From the NCBI GenBank assembly GCA_022763825.1, contig JALEQX010000002.1:1-64000 (forward strand): a stretch of DNA of 64,000 nt, in the 5' to 3' direction. Of the stretch, positions 17,733 to 26,160 are shown one piece after another. Source of the stretch: Oscillospiraceae bacterium. GTDB taxonomy: Bacteria; Bacillota; Clostridia; Oscillospirales; Acutalibacteraceae. Position numbers and translations under genes: made by a program. The notes under the pieces are model-generated. The model saw nothing but the letters and a program-made list of their open reading frames with translations, did not search any database and was not told the origin of the DNA. The first letter of the stretch is position 1; each line of letters begins with the position of its first letter.

Positions 17733-20069
17733 TTACTCTTTTAACGCGTCCGTGTCAAGATACGAGGACTTTATTTTCTCCTCTATCTCTTCACAAAGCG
17801 ACTCGGAAACTTCTGCTGATACTGATTCAGCCAAAATTTTTATTCTTCTACCGTCGGATGTTGTCGAAATTAAAGCCGTTCCGTTCGGAAAATAAACTCT
17901 GTAACCGTATACCGGGTCGGTCTTATTAACTTTAAATACCTTTCCGATTTGTGACGGAAGCAACGACGAATCAATTTCTCGTTTTATAAGTTCAACGCCG
18001 GGAAGTTCGTCATATAAAACACTGAGAGATTTTCCTCTCCTGCTCATAATTGACAGAACCTTAAACATCATAAAAACCGAATCAAAACTGAACAGACAGC
18101 GTTCCGAAAGTCTGTAAACCCTGTCTGAGTACATGCCTGAGGATGAATTGGATATTCTTACGACATCACAGCCGAATTTTTCGGCAACTGTATCAAGAAT
18201 TTTCGGCGCGTCTGTTTTTACGCAAACACTTCTTCCCTTTTTGAATTCATCAAAAACACAAATCATCAGCAGATGCGCATAATCGATTTTTCTCTTTTCT
18301 TCATCAACTGCTTTTATTTTTTCTCCTGTTGAATCAATTTCAAAATAAGGATAATCCGCAACACCGGATGAAAAAAGATACGTACATCTGTCAATTACGT
18401 CTTTTATTAGTCTATTGGTACATGAATACGAATACTTTATTCCTCCGCCCGTTTCCGAACAAAGTGCGAAGAGCTTGCCGAAATATATTTCCTCGATTCT
18501 TCGCATGTCGAGCATATCAATGCAGACTCCGTTTTCGGAATAAATAAAATCGTCTTTTTTATATCTTGACTCAATTTCGCGTTCGCGGTTTCTCGTCAGC
18601 GGAAGCCCGAACTTTTCGTAAAGACGTATCGTTGATTCCCTGTTTTCTGTTTTTATATATGCGCCCGACTCTACGGAACTGTAGGAAATACAAAACTGAA
18701 GCTGAGATGAATAACATTCTCCGAAATCATAAACAGTACATCCTGAAGAAATCAAACCGGATATCATCGCAAGAGCAAGCGCCTTTGACGATTTATCGCC
18801 GTCATATCCGATACCGAAAATGCCCTCTTTAAGACAGCTTCCGGCCGCCATACCTATACGGCAGCATTTATCTGTTCTCAGTTCGCGGAATGTTCTGCCC
18901 GAAACTCCGCCGTCTATAATCAATTCGTCAAAATACTTGCCTTCGCGGACATTCTCCGAAACATACGATGAGGAAAGAATTTTCTTTCCCGGCCATATAG
19001 AAACGCCTTCTTTAATTGTAGTTCCGGCACCAATAACGCATCCTGAACCGATACAGGCGTTCTCGAGAACCGTACATGAATTTTTAAGCGTACATCCTTT
19101 TGCAATAACCGCCCCCGTAATATCGCATCCGTTTTCAATTAACGCAGACTGTCCTATTATCGAATTCTTAATTTTTACGTTCCGATGAATAACGGAATTA
19201 TCCTCAATTACAGCATTGGGACCGAGAACACACCCCTGCGATATTTTAACGTTATTTCCGATAAAAACAGGCGGGATAAACGAAACATCATTCGAAACAA
19301 GATTATCCGAATATGAAATTATTTCGTCCGCAGGAATGCTGAGATTTGTTTTAACCTTCGCATTAAGAACGTCAAAAACACACATTCTGTATTGTATGAT
19401 ATCACCTATATCGCACCAATATGAATCTGTGTTATAGGCATAAATGTTCATTGACTTCTGAAGCATTTCGGGGAAAATATCTTTCGAGAAATCACAGGAA
19501 TCATATTTTTCGGCAAGTTCGGCCGTTTTCTCAGAAAGAATATATATTCCGCAATTGGCAAGCGAAGAAACAGCGTGATTTTTATCCGCCTTTTCACAGA
19601 ATCCTACTACCCTGTTCTCTTCGTCAAGACAAAGTGTTCCGTACTCGTCTGTATTTCTGACTTCCTTGCATACGATGGTTGCGTCGGCTTTTTTTGCGAC
19701 GTGGTATTTCATCACCTTACCGAGATCTATATCGCACATACAGTCTCCGCTTATAATCAAAATATCGCTGCCGATTTTTTCGGGAAAGATTTTTTTAAGA
19801 CACCCTGCCGTACCGAGAGGCTTTTCCTCTATATAATAACTAAGTTTGACTTTATCGTTTTTTACGTTAAGATTGTTAATAAACTCAACCATCTCTTTGC
19901 TTAAATAACCCAAAGTAAAACAGATGTCATCAAATCCGTACGAAACAAGCAAATCGGTTATATATTCCGCTATCGGTTTTGTAAGAACCGGCATAAGAGG
20001 TTTCGGTACGTCGCATGTAAGCGGTCTGAGTCTGTTTCCCTGTCCGCCGGCAAGAACTACTGCTTTCAT
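17733..20069 (-). CDS. Sugar-phosphate nucleotidyltransferase fused to a phosphomannomutase-like domain
   Basis: A 778-residue fusion. Residues 1-~230 are an NTP-transferase with the signature VLAGGQGNRLRPLT and KPLMPV, expected to make an NDP-sugar from NTP and a sugar 1-phosphate. Residues ~250-360 are left-handed beta-helix hexapeptide repeats. The remainder resembles phosphomannomutase (IGYDGDKSSKALALAMISGL), but the catalytic serine loop TASHNP is absent: the aligned place reads IKTENRE. The metal loop is also not recognisable. The mutase half is therefore probably non-catalytic, as known for some members of this mannose-1-phosphate guanylyltransferase group. Sugar specificity cannot be read by eye. 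CTCCTG-type complement before the start gives an AGGAGG site. Confidence 0.85.
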   Translation of the reverse strand: MKAVVLAGGQGNRLRPLTCDVPKPLMPVLTKPIAEYITDLLVSYGFDDICFTLGYLSKEMVEFINNLNVKNDKVKLSYYIEEKPLGTAGCLKKIFPEKIGSDILIISGDCMCDIDLGKVMKYHVAKKADATIVCKEVRNTDEYGTLCLDEENRVVGFCEKADKNHAVSSLANCGIYILSEKTAELAEKYDSCDFSKDIFPEMLQKSMNIYAYNTDSYWCDIGDIIQYRMCVFDVLNAKVKTNLSIPADEIISYSDNLVSNDVSFIPPVFIGNNVKISQGCVLGPNAVIEDNSVIHRNVKIKNSIIGQSALIENGCDITGAVIAKGCTLKNSCTVLENACIGSGCVIGAGTTIKEGVSIWPGKKILSSSYVSENVREGKYFDELIIDGGVSGRTFRELRTDKCCRIGMAAGSCLKEGIFGIGYDGDKSSKALALAMISGLISSGCTVYDFGECYSSQLQFCISYSSVESGAYIKTENRESTIRLYEKFGLPLTRNREREIESRYKKDDFIYSENGVCIDMLDMRRIEEIYFGKLFALCSETGGGIKYSYSCTNRLIKDVIDRCTYLFSSGVADYPYFEIDSTGEKIKAVDEEKRKIDYAHLLMICVFDEFKKGRSVCVKTDAPKILDTVAEKFGCDVVRISNSSSGMYSDRVYRLSERCLFSFDSVFMMFKVLSIMSRRGKSLSVLYDELPGVELIKREIDSSLLPSQIGKVFKVNKTDPVYGYRVYFPNGTALISTTSDGRRIKILAESVSAEVSESLCEEIEEKIKSSYLDTDALKE

Positions 20070-20251
20070 AAAATTCCTCCTGATTTTCTGTCGAAACAGA
20101 ACCGAATCCCATAGACAAGAAACACTGCCTTACGCTATGAGAACCGTGTTTTGCTCGAAATTATCAGTAATATTTTGTTCGCAATACGGGATTTTATAAG
20201 TAAAGTATTTCTTTTTATTTAATTCTATGATATTATTTACTCGGTGATGAT

Positions 20252-20698
20252 ATGGATTATACAAAGGGAGTTCTCCTTTTTACCGACGGGGCATGTTCCG
20301 GCAATCCGGGACCGGGAGGCTGGGGCGCGATACTCAGACTCGGAACAAACGAAAAGCGAATGTCCGGCGGGGAAAAAGATACAACCAATAACAGGATGGA
20401 GCTTACGGCTGTAATTGCCGGTCTTTCGGCATTAAAAAGAGCATGCGAGGTCAACGTTATATCCGACTCTAAATACGTATGCGATTCCGTTTCAAAAGGC
20501 TGGGTCTATTCATGGAAAAAGAAAAACTGGAAAAAATCAGACGGAAAACCCGCGCTGAACTCGGACTTATGGGAGGACCTTCTTTATCTTCTTAAAATAC
20601 ATAAGGTGACGTTTACATGGATAAAGGGACACGCCGGTCATCCGGAGAATGAGCTGTGCGATAAAATGGCTGTTGAGGAATCAAAAAAATTCATATAA
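20252..20698 (+). CDS. rnhA: Ribonuclease HI
   Basis: A 148-residue enzyme that cuts RNA in RNA-DNA hybrids. The catalytic acidic residues are visible in LFTDGACSGNPGPGGWG (Asp), NRMELTAVI (Glu), VISDSKYV (Asp) and the C-terminal ENELCDKMA (Asp). Length matches bacterial RNase HI. It is a single + strand gene between two - strand units. The 182 bases upstream hold divergent control regions for it and for the nucleotidyltransferase fusion; I could not pick a convincing promoter there. Confidence 0.95.
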   Translation: MDYTKGVLLFTDGACSGNPGPGGWGAILRLGTNEKRMSGGEKDTTNNRMELTAVIAGLSALKRACEVNVISDSKYVCDSVSKGWVYSWKKKNWKKSDGKPALNSDLWEDLLYLLKIHKVTFTWIKGHAGHPENELCDKMAVEESKKFI

Positions 20699-20701
20699 TA
20701 A

Positions 20702-20741
20702 AAAGCAAAACGGAGACCGAAAAAAGTCTCCGTTTTGCTTT
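20702..20741. terminator. Bidirectional terminator between rnhA and spoIVA
   Basis: Perfect 16-bp arms at 20702-20717 and 20726-20741 (AAAGCAAAACGGAGAC and its complement) with an 8-base A-rich loop. The best T-tract is on the - strand, so it mainly ends spoIVA, and also rnhA. Confidence 0.88.
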
Positions 20742-20772
20742 AATATACTGATATTAATCTAATATGTCATTA

Positions 20773-22251
20773 TTAAATTATAATACATATAAGTCCGCTG
20801 CATCCCTCGTTTATAACGCGTTCGAGCGTCTGCTGAAGTTTCATTCTCGCCTCCGCCGGCATATGATACAGTTTATTCTTAAGTCCCTCATTTACGAGGT
20901 CGTCAAGCGATTTACCGAATATATTCGACTGCCATATTCTGACCGGATCCTCCTGAAATTCATTTAGAAGGTACATAACAAGCTCTTCGCTCTGACTTTC
21001 GCTTCCGACTATCGGAGCAACTTCCGTTTGAATATTCGCCTTCATCATATGTATCGACGGCGCGCTTGCTTTAAGTCTTACTCCGTATCGTCCGCCCTGC
21101 TTCATTATTTCGGGTTCCTCGAGGGTCATTTCCTCTATCGTAGGCATTACAATACCGTAACCCGTTGCCTCAACCTCGTCCAGAGCCGTTTTGATTCTCG
21201 AATATTTACGCGACGTATCGGACAATGTTTTCATGCACTCCATCAAATCAGCCTCGGACTTGATATCAAGAGACGATATGTCGGAGAGTACCGAATAAAA
21301 AACGCTGTTGTCCACACTCGCAGATATAACGGCTTTGCCTGTTCCGAGGTCTATATCTGAAACCTGTACGCCGCTGATGAATTTCTCAAGTGAAATATCC
21401 CTTCGCATAACATCGACGCACCGCATATTAGAAAGTTTCTGTGCGCTCTCTCTGACGGCAGAGAAAAGAGAACTTTTGACTTTATGTTCATCCGACAGCG
21501 TTTTCATCCAACCCGGGAACGAAACGCTTACCTCTCTTACCGGAAATTCCATCAAAACCTCGGAAAGTATTGTTTTTATTCTGTCTTCGTTTAATTCAAG
21601 ACAATTTACCGGCAGAACGGTTACGCCGTATTTTGATGAAAGTTCAATACTCAAACTTCTTGACGATTCAGAATCGGGGTTCGTACAGTTTAAAAGAACT
21701 ATCATCGGTTTATTAATGCTTTTCAATTCGTTTATGACGCGTTCTTCAGCTTCTTCATACTCATATCTGGGTATGTCGCTTATACTGCCGTCTGTAGTTA
21801 CAACGAGTCCTATAGTTGAATGCTCGCTTATTACTTTCTGCGTTCCGATTTCCGCCGCCATATTAAAAGGTATATCCTCGTCATACCATGGCGTTTTAAC
21901 CATTCTGGGCTGTTCGCCTTCTATATATCCCAAGGAGCTCGGAACAATATATCCTACGCAGTCTATCATCCTTACCTTAAAACGCGCGTTGTTGTCAAGC
22001 TGTATTTCGGCGGCCTGCTCGGGAATAAATTTAGGCTCCGTAGTCATAATGGTACGCCCCGCCGCAGACTGAGGCAGTTCGTCGACAGCCCTCGCCTTTG
22101 CAGAATCCGAACCGAGATTCGGCAAAACAACGTTTTCCATAAACTGTTTTATGAATGTCGACTTACCCGTACGTACCGGTCCTACGACTCCGATGTAAAT
22201 ATCTCCGTTTGTACGGCGCGCAATGTCACCGTATATGCTTGTATCTGTCAT
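20773..22251 (-). CDS. spoIVA: Stage IV sporulation protein A, spore coat morphogenetic ATPase
   Basis: A 492-residue protein that polymerises with ATP on the outer forespore membrane and forms the base of the spore coat. Walker A is GPVRTGKST at residues 24-32, and TTDGSISDIPR and LNCTNPD are typical of its TRAFAC GTPase-like but ATP-using domain. The C-terminus ends in a hydrophobic GLICIII, as in B. subtilis, where this end touches SpoVM. The ATG has GGAGG 8 bases upstream. A sigma-E-like promoter is present at 22286-22315. SipL and SpoVM, its known partners, are encoded 2-5 kb away. Confidence 0.97.
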   Translation of the reverse strand: MTDTSIYGDIARRTNGDIYIGVVGPVRTGKSTFIKQFMENVVLPNLGSDSAKARAVDELPQSAAGRTIMTTEPKFIPEQAAEIQLDNNARFKVRMIDCVGYIVPSSLGYIEGEQPRMVKTPWYDEDIPFNMAAEIGTQKVISEHSTIGLVVTTDGSISDIPRYEYEEAEERVINELKSINKPMIVLLNCTNPDSESSRSLSIELSSKYGVTVLPVNCLELNEDRIKTILSEVLMEFPVREVSVSFPGWMKTLSDEHKVKSSLFSAVRESAQKLSNMRCVDVMRRDISLEKFISGVQVSDIDLGTGKAVISASVDNSVFYSVLSDISSLDIKSEADLMECMKTLSDTSRKYSRIKTALDEVEATGYGIVMPTIEEMTLEEPEIMKQGGRYGVRLKASAPSIHMMKANIQTEVAPIVGSESQSEELVMYLLNEFQEDPVRIWQSNIFGKSLDDLVNEGLKNKLYHMPAEARMKLQQTLERVINEGCSGLICIII

Positions 22252-22285
22252 CTTTATATCCTCCGCTCATTATTTCATTTGGTAA

Positions 22286-22315
22286 TCTATATGAGCTCGG
22301 GACATGTTTTATGAC
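22286..22315 (-). promoter_or_regulatory. Sigma-E-like promoter for spoIVA
   Basis: On the - strand, GTCATAAA (22315-22308) and CATATAGA (22293-22286) are spaced by 14 bases. This fits the B. subtilis mother-cell sigma-E pattern, with an ATA-core -35, a 13-15 base spacer and a CATA-type -10. It ends 35 bases before the spoIVA start. spoIVA is known to be sigma-E dependent; the assignment here is inference from pattern. Confidence 0.55.
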
Positions 22316-22319
22316 ACAG

Positions 22320-23003
22320 TTATCCTTCGTTTCTTGACGGAATCAGCATCAAAACGAAACTGACTGCGAGAAGGGCGCATGAAATCCATATTGCACGTTC
22401 GTAAAGCAGACGAACCGTAAGAATACCTATTCCCGCACCGACGGCAAAAATAACTATAACACTGAAATATACAAGCGACTTATGAAGAATGCGTATATCT
22501 TTATAATGAAAATAAGCATAAAGAGATTCAATTGCGCTTCTCATATTGCCTATACACATTGTTGAGGCATATGCGTGACCGCGTACTTTATGAAAAGTCT
22601 GCACCTGTAAAGCGCATACAAACGAAACCATTGCATTTGCCGCCGCATTAAGGTTCTGAGGAATAAAACCGACCGCAAAAAGTATAACTATTTCCAAAAT
22701 AATAATAATCTGACGCCAATGTATTTTTTCATATGTTTTAAATTTACAGTGTATCGCCTCCGCAGCAAAAATGCCGAACATAAATGACAGTACAGGTATA
22801 AGATATCTTACGCATTCGTTGAAATTGCCGTCAAACAAATCAGTACTCATCAGCACGATATTGCCTGTCTGAGCATTTGCGAAAACACCTCCGCGGATAC
22901 AGTATGTATATGCGTCCTGAAATCCGCCGGACAAAATTATAAAAAAGGCAGTAATAATGGAATCGGACATCTGAGGATTCATCTTTTTTAAAAGACCGCT
23001 CAC
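22320..23003 (-). CDS. DUF1275 (YoaK-like) membrane protein
   Basis: A 227-residue integral membrane protein with about six hydrophobic segments. It has the DUF1275 pattern near the N-terminus (GGFQDAYTYCIRGGVFANAQTGNIVLM) and the VQTFHKVRGHAYASTMCIGNMRS segment in the middle. The family is widespread and unassigned; a transport role is often assumed but not shown. The start is GTG with CGGAGG upstream. It lies between spoIVA and an SGNH-like gene on the same strand, and the spoIVA promoter sits in the gap after it, so it is probably not part of the spore unit. Confidence 0.85.
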   Translation of the reverse strand: MSGLLKKMNPQMSDSIITAFFIILSGGFQDAYTYCIRGGVFANAQTGNIVLMSTDLFDGNFNECVRYLIPVLSFMFGIFAAEAIHCKFKTYEKIHWRQIIIILEIVILFAVGFIPQNLNAAANAMVSFVCALQVQTFHKVRGHAYASTMCIGNMRSAIESLYAYFHYKDIRILHKSLVYFSVIVIFAVGAGIGILTVRLLYERAIWISCALLAVSFVLMLIPSRNEG

Positions 23004-23024
23004 AAATTTTTCCTCCGTTTTATT

Positions 23025-23549
23025 TTATCTCAAACTCATAGCCTCAGCAAACATAACACTCTTAGACCTCATTTTGGGTCTGAGAATATTGAACAGCGTC
23101 TTGTAAGGGAGAGAAGATTTTACAGCAGACGAAATATCAATAAAATCACAATGTGTTTCACTGCACAGTTTTTTTAGCGCCGTATTAAAATCGACAGCTT
23201 TTTTTACATCATCGGCAACCGACAGAACATAAAGACGCGCATTTGTATTTTGATGTAGAGCATATAGAAGCCATTCGTATTTATCGGCAAAATCATATAC
23301 GCTCGTACCGTTAGGAGCTAGTTCCGTATCTCCGAAATTCAAGAATATTTTTGCAGGGTTAAGCGGTACAATATCCTTATACACTGTTTTTGATGCTTCC
23401 TCAACAGTCAATCCCTTTACGCTTCTGTTGTATACAGGCTCATCATATCCCAATTCCATAGCAAGTTCGTTAACGTTAAATTCGCTTAAAAAATCCGAAC
23501 CGTAAAATACAGATGCATTTTCACAAAAATCATTATCCTGGCACATCAT
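23025..23549 (-). CDS. SGNH/GDSL hydrolase-like protein, probably without activity
   Basis: A 174-residue protein. The order of short motifs recalls the SGNH fold: FYGSDFLSEF (block I position), YNRSVKGLTVEEA (block II), KIFLNFGDTEL (block III) and a Rossmann-like alternation of strands and helices. The nucleophile Ser appears only in a shifted GSD context and there is no C-terminal DxxH, so catalysis is doubtful. No signal peptide is seen. It reads divergently from the LysR gene and is followed 21 bases on by the DUF1275 gene, so the two are likely co-transcribed and possibly LysR-controlled. Confidence 0.6.
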   Translation of the reverse strand: MMCQDNDFCENASVFYGSDFLSEFNVNELAMELGYDEPVYNRSVKGLTVEEASKTVYKDIVPLNPAKIFLNFGDTELAPNGTSVYDFADKYEWLLYALHQNTNARLYVLSVADDVKKAVDFNTALKKLCSETHCDFIDISSAVKSSLPYKTLFNILRPKMRSKSVMFAEAMSLR

Positions 23550-23577
23550 TTTATTATCTCCTTGATTTTTAATCCAT

Positions 23578-23605
23578 AATGATTATAATATTATTACAAA
23601 TCATT
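23578..23605. promoter_or_regulatory. Inverted repeat in the divergent LysR control region
   Basis: AATGATT (23578-23584) and AATCATT (23599-23605) form a 7-bp inverted repeat with 14 bases between. A second near-palindrome, ATATCAT-A-ATGATAT, lies around 23632-23646. LysR proteins commonly bind dyads in the gap between their own gene and a divergent target; binding here is inference. Confidence 0.4.
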
Positions 23606-23659
23606 TTATAATCTTAATTATATATATCCAATATATCATAATGATATGAAGAGGTTTTT

Positions 23660-24538
23660 ATGAATATAAGTTTTGAGCATTACAAAATATTCTATTATGT
23701 CGCTAAATACAAGAGTATTTCAAAAGCCGCTCAGCTTCTTATTAACAATCAGCCGAACCTGACGCGTACAATAAAAAATCTTGAGAATGAGCTCGGCTGC
23801 CGTTTATTTTACAGGACAAATAAAGGCGTTATTTTAACTCCCGAGGGACAGATGATTTATTCTCACATAAAAAAAGCCGTTGAGGAAGTAATTGCCGCAG
23901 AGGAAGAACTCAACGAAATTAAAATGATGAGAAAAGGATGCATCAGAATTTCCGTCAGCGAAATTGCACTGAGATGCAAACTGCTGAGCGCAATAAAGGA
24001 ATATCACCAAAAATACCCTGATATAAGAATTGAGATAAGCAATCACCTGACATCACAGGCCATAAATTCTATCCGTAATTCGACGTCGGATATCGCTTTG
24101 GTTACCACTCCCGCACCCGATATTGATGAATTTGATTACATAACCGTCTGCCCTGTTTCGGAATCGGCAGTATGCGCAAAAAACTTTGAAATCGGAAAAT
24201 CCTCTCCGCTGTCTTTCTCGGAACTTTTACAGTATCCGATTGTTTCACTATCGGAAAATACTCAAACATTCGAATTTTACCGAGACTTCTTTTCGGGAAA
24301 ATCGCTTGATTTCAACCCTGCCGTGGAAACAGCGGCGGAGGATCAGATTATTCCGATAGTCGAAACAGGAATAGGAATCGGTTTCGTTCCCGACGAATTT
24401 ATAAAAGACTCCGAAAGCATAAAAAGAATTCCCCTTGAGCAGAATCTGCCGCAAAGGAGCATTATATTGGTTAAAAATAAAAACCGGCCTCTCAGCATTG
24501 CTGCTTCGAGGCTGGAAGATATTATTATGAATGATTAA
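23660..24538 (+). CDS. LysR family transcriptional regulator
   Basis: A 292-residue regulator. The N-terminal winged helix is canonical (FEHYKIFYYVAKYKSISKAAQLL, then LTRTIKNLENELGCRLFYR), followed by a periplasmic-binding-like effector domain (from ~residue 90). The effector cannot be predicted. It is divergent from the SGNH-like and DUF1275 genes, which are its natural candidate targets. GAAGAGG precedes the ATG. Its stop is only 2 bases from the stop of the convergent sipL gene, leaving no room for a terminator between them. Confidence 0.93.
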   Translation: MNISFEHYKIFYYVAKYKSISKAAQLLINNQPNLTRTIKNLENELGCRLFYRTNKGVILTPEGQMIYSHIKKAVEEVIAAEEELNEIKMMRKGCIRISVSEIALRCKLLSAIKEYHQKYPDIRIEISNHLTSQAINSIRNSTSDIALVTTPAPDIDEFDYITVCPVSESAVCAKNFEIGKSSPLSFSELLQYPIVSLSENTQTFEFYRDFFSGKSLDFNPAVETAAEDQIIPIVETGIGIGFVPDEFIKDSESIKRIPLEQNLPQRSIILVKNKNRPLSIAASRLEDIIMND

Positions 24539-24540
24539 AT

Positions 24541-26061
24541 TCACACCGAAAAAATCAGCGTTTTTTTATCGTCGAGAATATCGGAATCTAATGAATTAAG
24601 CTCTTTTATCTGCACAGGGTCCGCCTTGTGTGATTTTGCAATACTCCAAACGCTTTCTCCTTTTTCTGCAAAATATACATTCAGAAAACATGAATCGTTT
24701 TTTTCTGCCGAAACAGCGCCGACTGACATATCGGTAACGACCTTATAATCGGTATTTTTTACTCCGATAAATGATACGTTAAATTCGATATCGACCGCTA
24801 ACGAAGAATTCGACTCGGGCGAAAACGCCATATTGTTTATATACATCTCTGACTCGCACGAAACTCCGGCAGGGGCAATATCAACAGGTTTCGAGAATGA
24901 AAAATCCTCGGCACGCTGAGTAAAGATATATCCGGAATCCGGCATTTTAAGAATAATATCAAAAAAGATATTTCCCGAAACATTCCAGCTGCCGTCTGAA
25001 ATCATTGACGTATACTTTATTTTACGCACGCATATATCTGCAATTTCAGCGTCGGGGTAAGCCGACATATCGATTTTCATAGAGGTTCTGAAAAGCTGTG
25101 ACGGTTCACTGATTAATTCACAGCATCTTATTTCTCCTTTCGATAGAGATAATTCGTATTCCGGAGAAAAAGCGTCTTCGATACAGCGTATAAGCACGTC
25201 GTTATATACATCGGTATTTACAACGGAAGTTACAGATATTTCGAATCTGCCCTTCTGCAATGTTCTGTCAGACGAAAAAGAAACGTTAACCGAACAAACC
25301 TTAAGCCTGTTTCGGCATTCCGAATTTTCGTCAAGAGTATCGATATCGAAAATCTGACTGAACTGTATCGACTCATTCTGAGTACACAAATCACCGTCGT
25401 CGTTAAGAGTTATTATTTTGAGAAGATAAATACCCTTGAGCATCATTTTATTCTTAATGCACTTATATTCGTTTATACATGCGGTAACGTCGGTTCTGTA
25501 TATTTTAACATCTGAGCCGTTTCTGCTGTCAAACGAATCCGAAACCGTAAAGGTGTTTACCGCACATGCCGTAAGAGCCTTTTTTGTGAATGTTTGCTCA
25601 AGTTTCATTACGCCCGACTGTGTACATGAGGAGACAATCTCATTTTTATCTATATACTCGTCGCGTATGTCAAGAGCTATCGAACACTTAAGTTCGGCGC
25701 ATCTCGGACCGGAAACCCGGCATGAAGTCTGTTCACAGCATGCCGTAACGCTGACACAATCGGTTTCGGCAGCACCGGGAATATCTATTTTCTTAGAAAA
25801 CGGGACGTTCGTTTCATAAACCTCGCATTTTCCCGAATCGGAAGTATAAAGAATTCTGAAAACCGCATTTCCGTCAACTACGATTTTTCCTGAATTAACC
25901 CAAACGCTGTTAACATTTGACGTGACGGATGTATTAACCGCTTTGTTTATTTCTGCACAGTAATCGGGAAGATTGACAACTGTCTCAACAGTCTCCTCCG
26001 TAACACCCATATATCGCACACTTTTTTTCAGCACTTCGTCTTTCGTGATTTGCAGTTCCAT
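24541..26061 (-). CDS. sipL: SipL-like spore protein, SPOCS (DUF3794) repeats plus LysM
   Basis: In Clostridioides difficile, SipL binds SpoIVA and is required for coat localisation. This 506-aa protein has the same plan: an N-terminal SPOCS/DUF3794 module (MELQITKDEVLKKSVRYMG), further SPOCS-like modules with the recurring LPDYCAEINKAVN and CADI-type strands, and a C-terminal LysM (KGESVWSIAKSHKADPVQIK). The ATG at 26061 is chosen because AAGGAGTG lies 8 bases upstream; a longer frame to 26088 lacks a site. A sigma-E-like promoter precedes it. The neighbourhood, with spoVM directly upstream and spoIVA 2.3 kb downstream, strongly supports the call. Confidence 0.88.
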   Translation of the reverse strand: MELQITKDEVLKKSVRYMGVTEETVETVVNLPDYCAEINKAVNTSVTSNVNSVWVNSGKIVVDGNAVFRILYTSDSGKCEVYETNVPFSKKIDIPGAAETDCVSVTACCEQTSCRVSGPRCAELKCSIALDIRDEYIDKNEIVSSCTQSGVMKLEQTFTKKALTACAVNTFTVSDSFDSRNGSDVKIYRTDVTACINEYKCIKNKMMLKGIYLLKIITLNDDGDLCTQNESIQFSQIFDIDTLDENSECRNRLKVCSVNVSFSSDRTLQKGRFEISVTSVVNTDVYNDVLIRCIEDAFSPEYELSLSKGEIRCCELISEPSQLFRTSMKIDMSAYPDAEIADICVRKIKYTSMISDGSWNVSGNIFFDIILKMPDSGYIFTQRAEDFSFSKPVDIAPAGVSCESEMYINNMAFSPESNSSLAVDIEFNVSFIGVKNTDYKVVTDMSVGAVSAEKNDSCFLNVYFAEKGESVWSIAKSHKADPVQIKELNSLDSDILDDKKTLIFSV

Positions 26062-26091
26062 AATTAAACACTCCTTTTTTTGATTCATTAA

Positions 26092-26121
26092 TTGCTATGC
26101 CGATAACAATCGGATTATTAC
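26092..26121 (-). promoter_or_regulatory. Possible sigma-E-like promoter for sipL
   Basis: On the - strand, GTAATAAT (26121-26114) and CATAGCAA (26099-26092) are 14 bases apart, the same spacing as the spoIVA candidate. The spacer is exactly the small dyad CCGATTGTTATCGG. The boxes match the sigma-E pattern less well than those of spoIVA. Confidence 0.4.
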
Positions 26122-26122
26122 T

Positions 26123-26158
26123 AAATACGGCTTCCGGTACAGTTCGGAAGCCGTATTT
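26123..26158 (-). terminator. Terminator-like hairpin after spoVM
   Basis: Perfect 14-bp arms at 26123-26136 and 26145-26158 (AAATACGGCTTCCG and complement) with an 8-base loop, 3 bases past the spoVM stop. There is no clean T-tract on the - strand, only AGTAATAAT, so it may be a leaky terminator or an mRNA-stabilising hairpin. Confidence 0.65.
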
Positions 26159-26160
26159 CT

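Noticed and set aside
20070..20251. Small gene or riboswitch between the nucleotidyltransferase fusion and rnhA
   Set aside because: The short frames there lack ribosome binding sites and no strong long hairpin or known aptamer pattern was seen.
21308..22072. A 254-codon frame on the + strand inside spoIVA
   Set aside because: It is a shadow of spoIVA on the opposite strand, with Ser/Thr-rich random composition and no recognisable domain.
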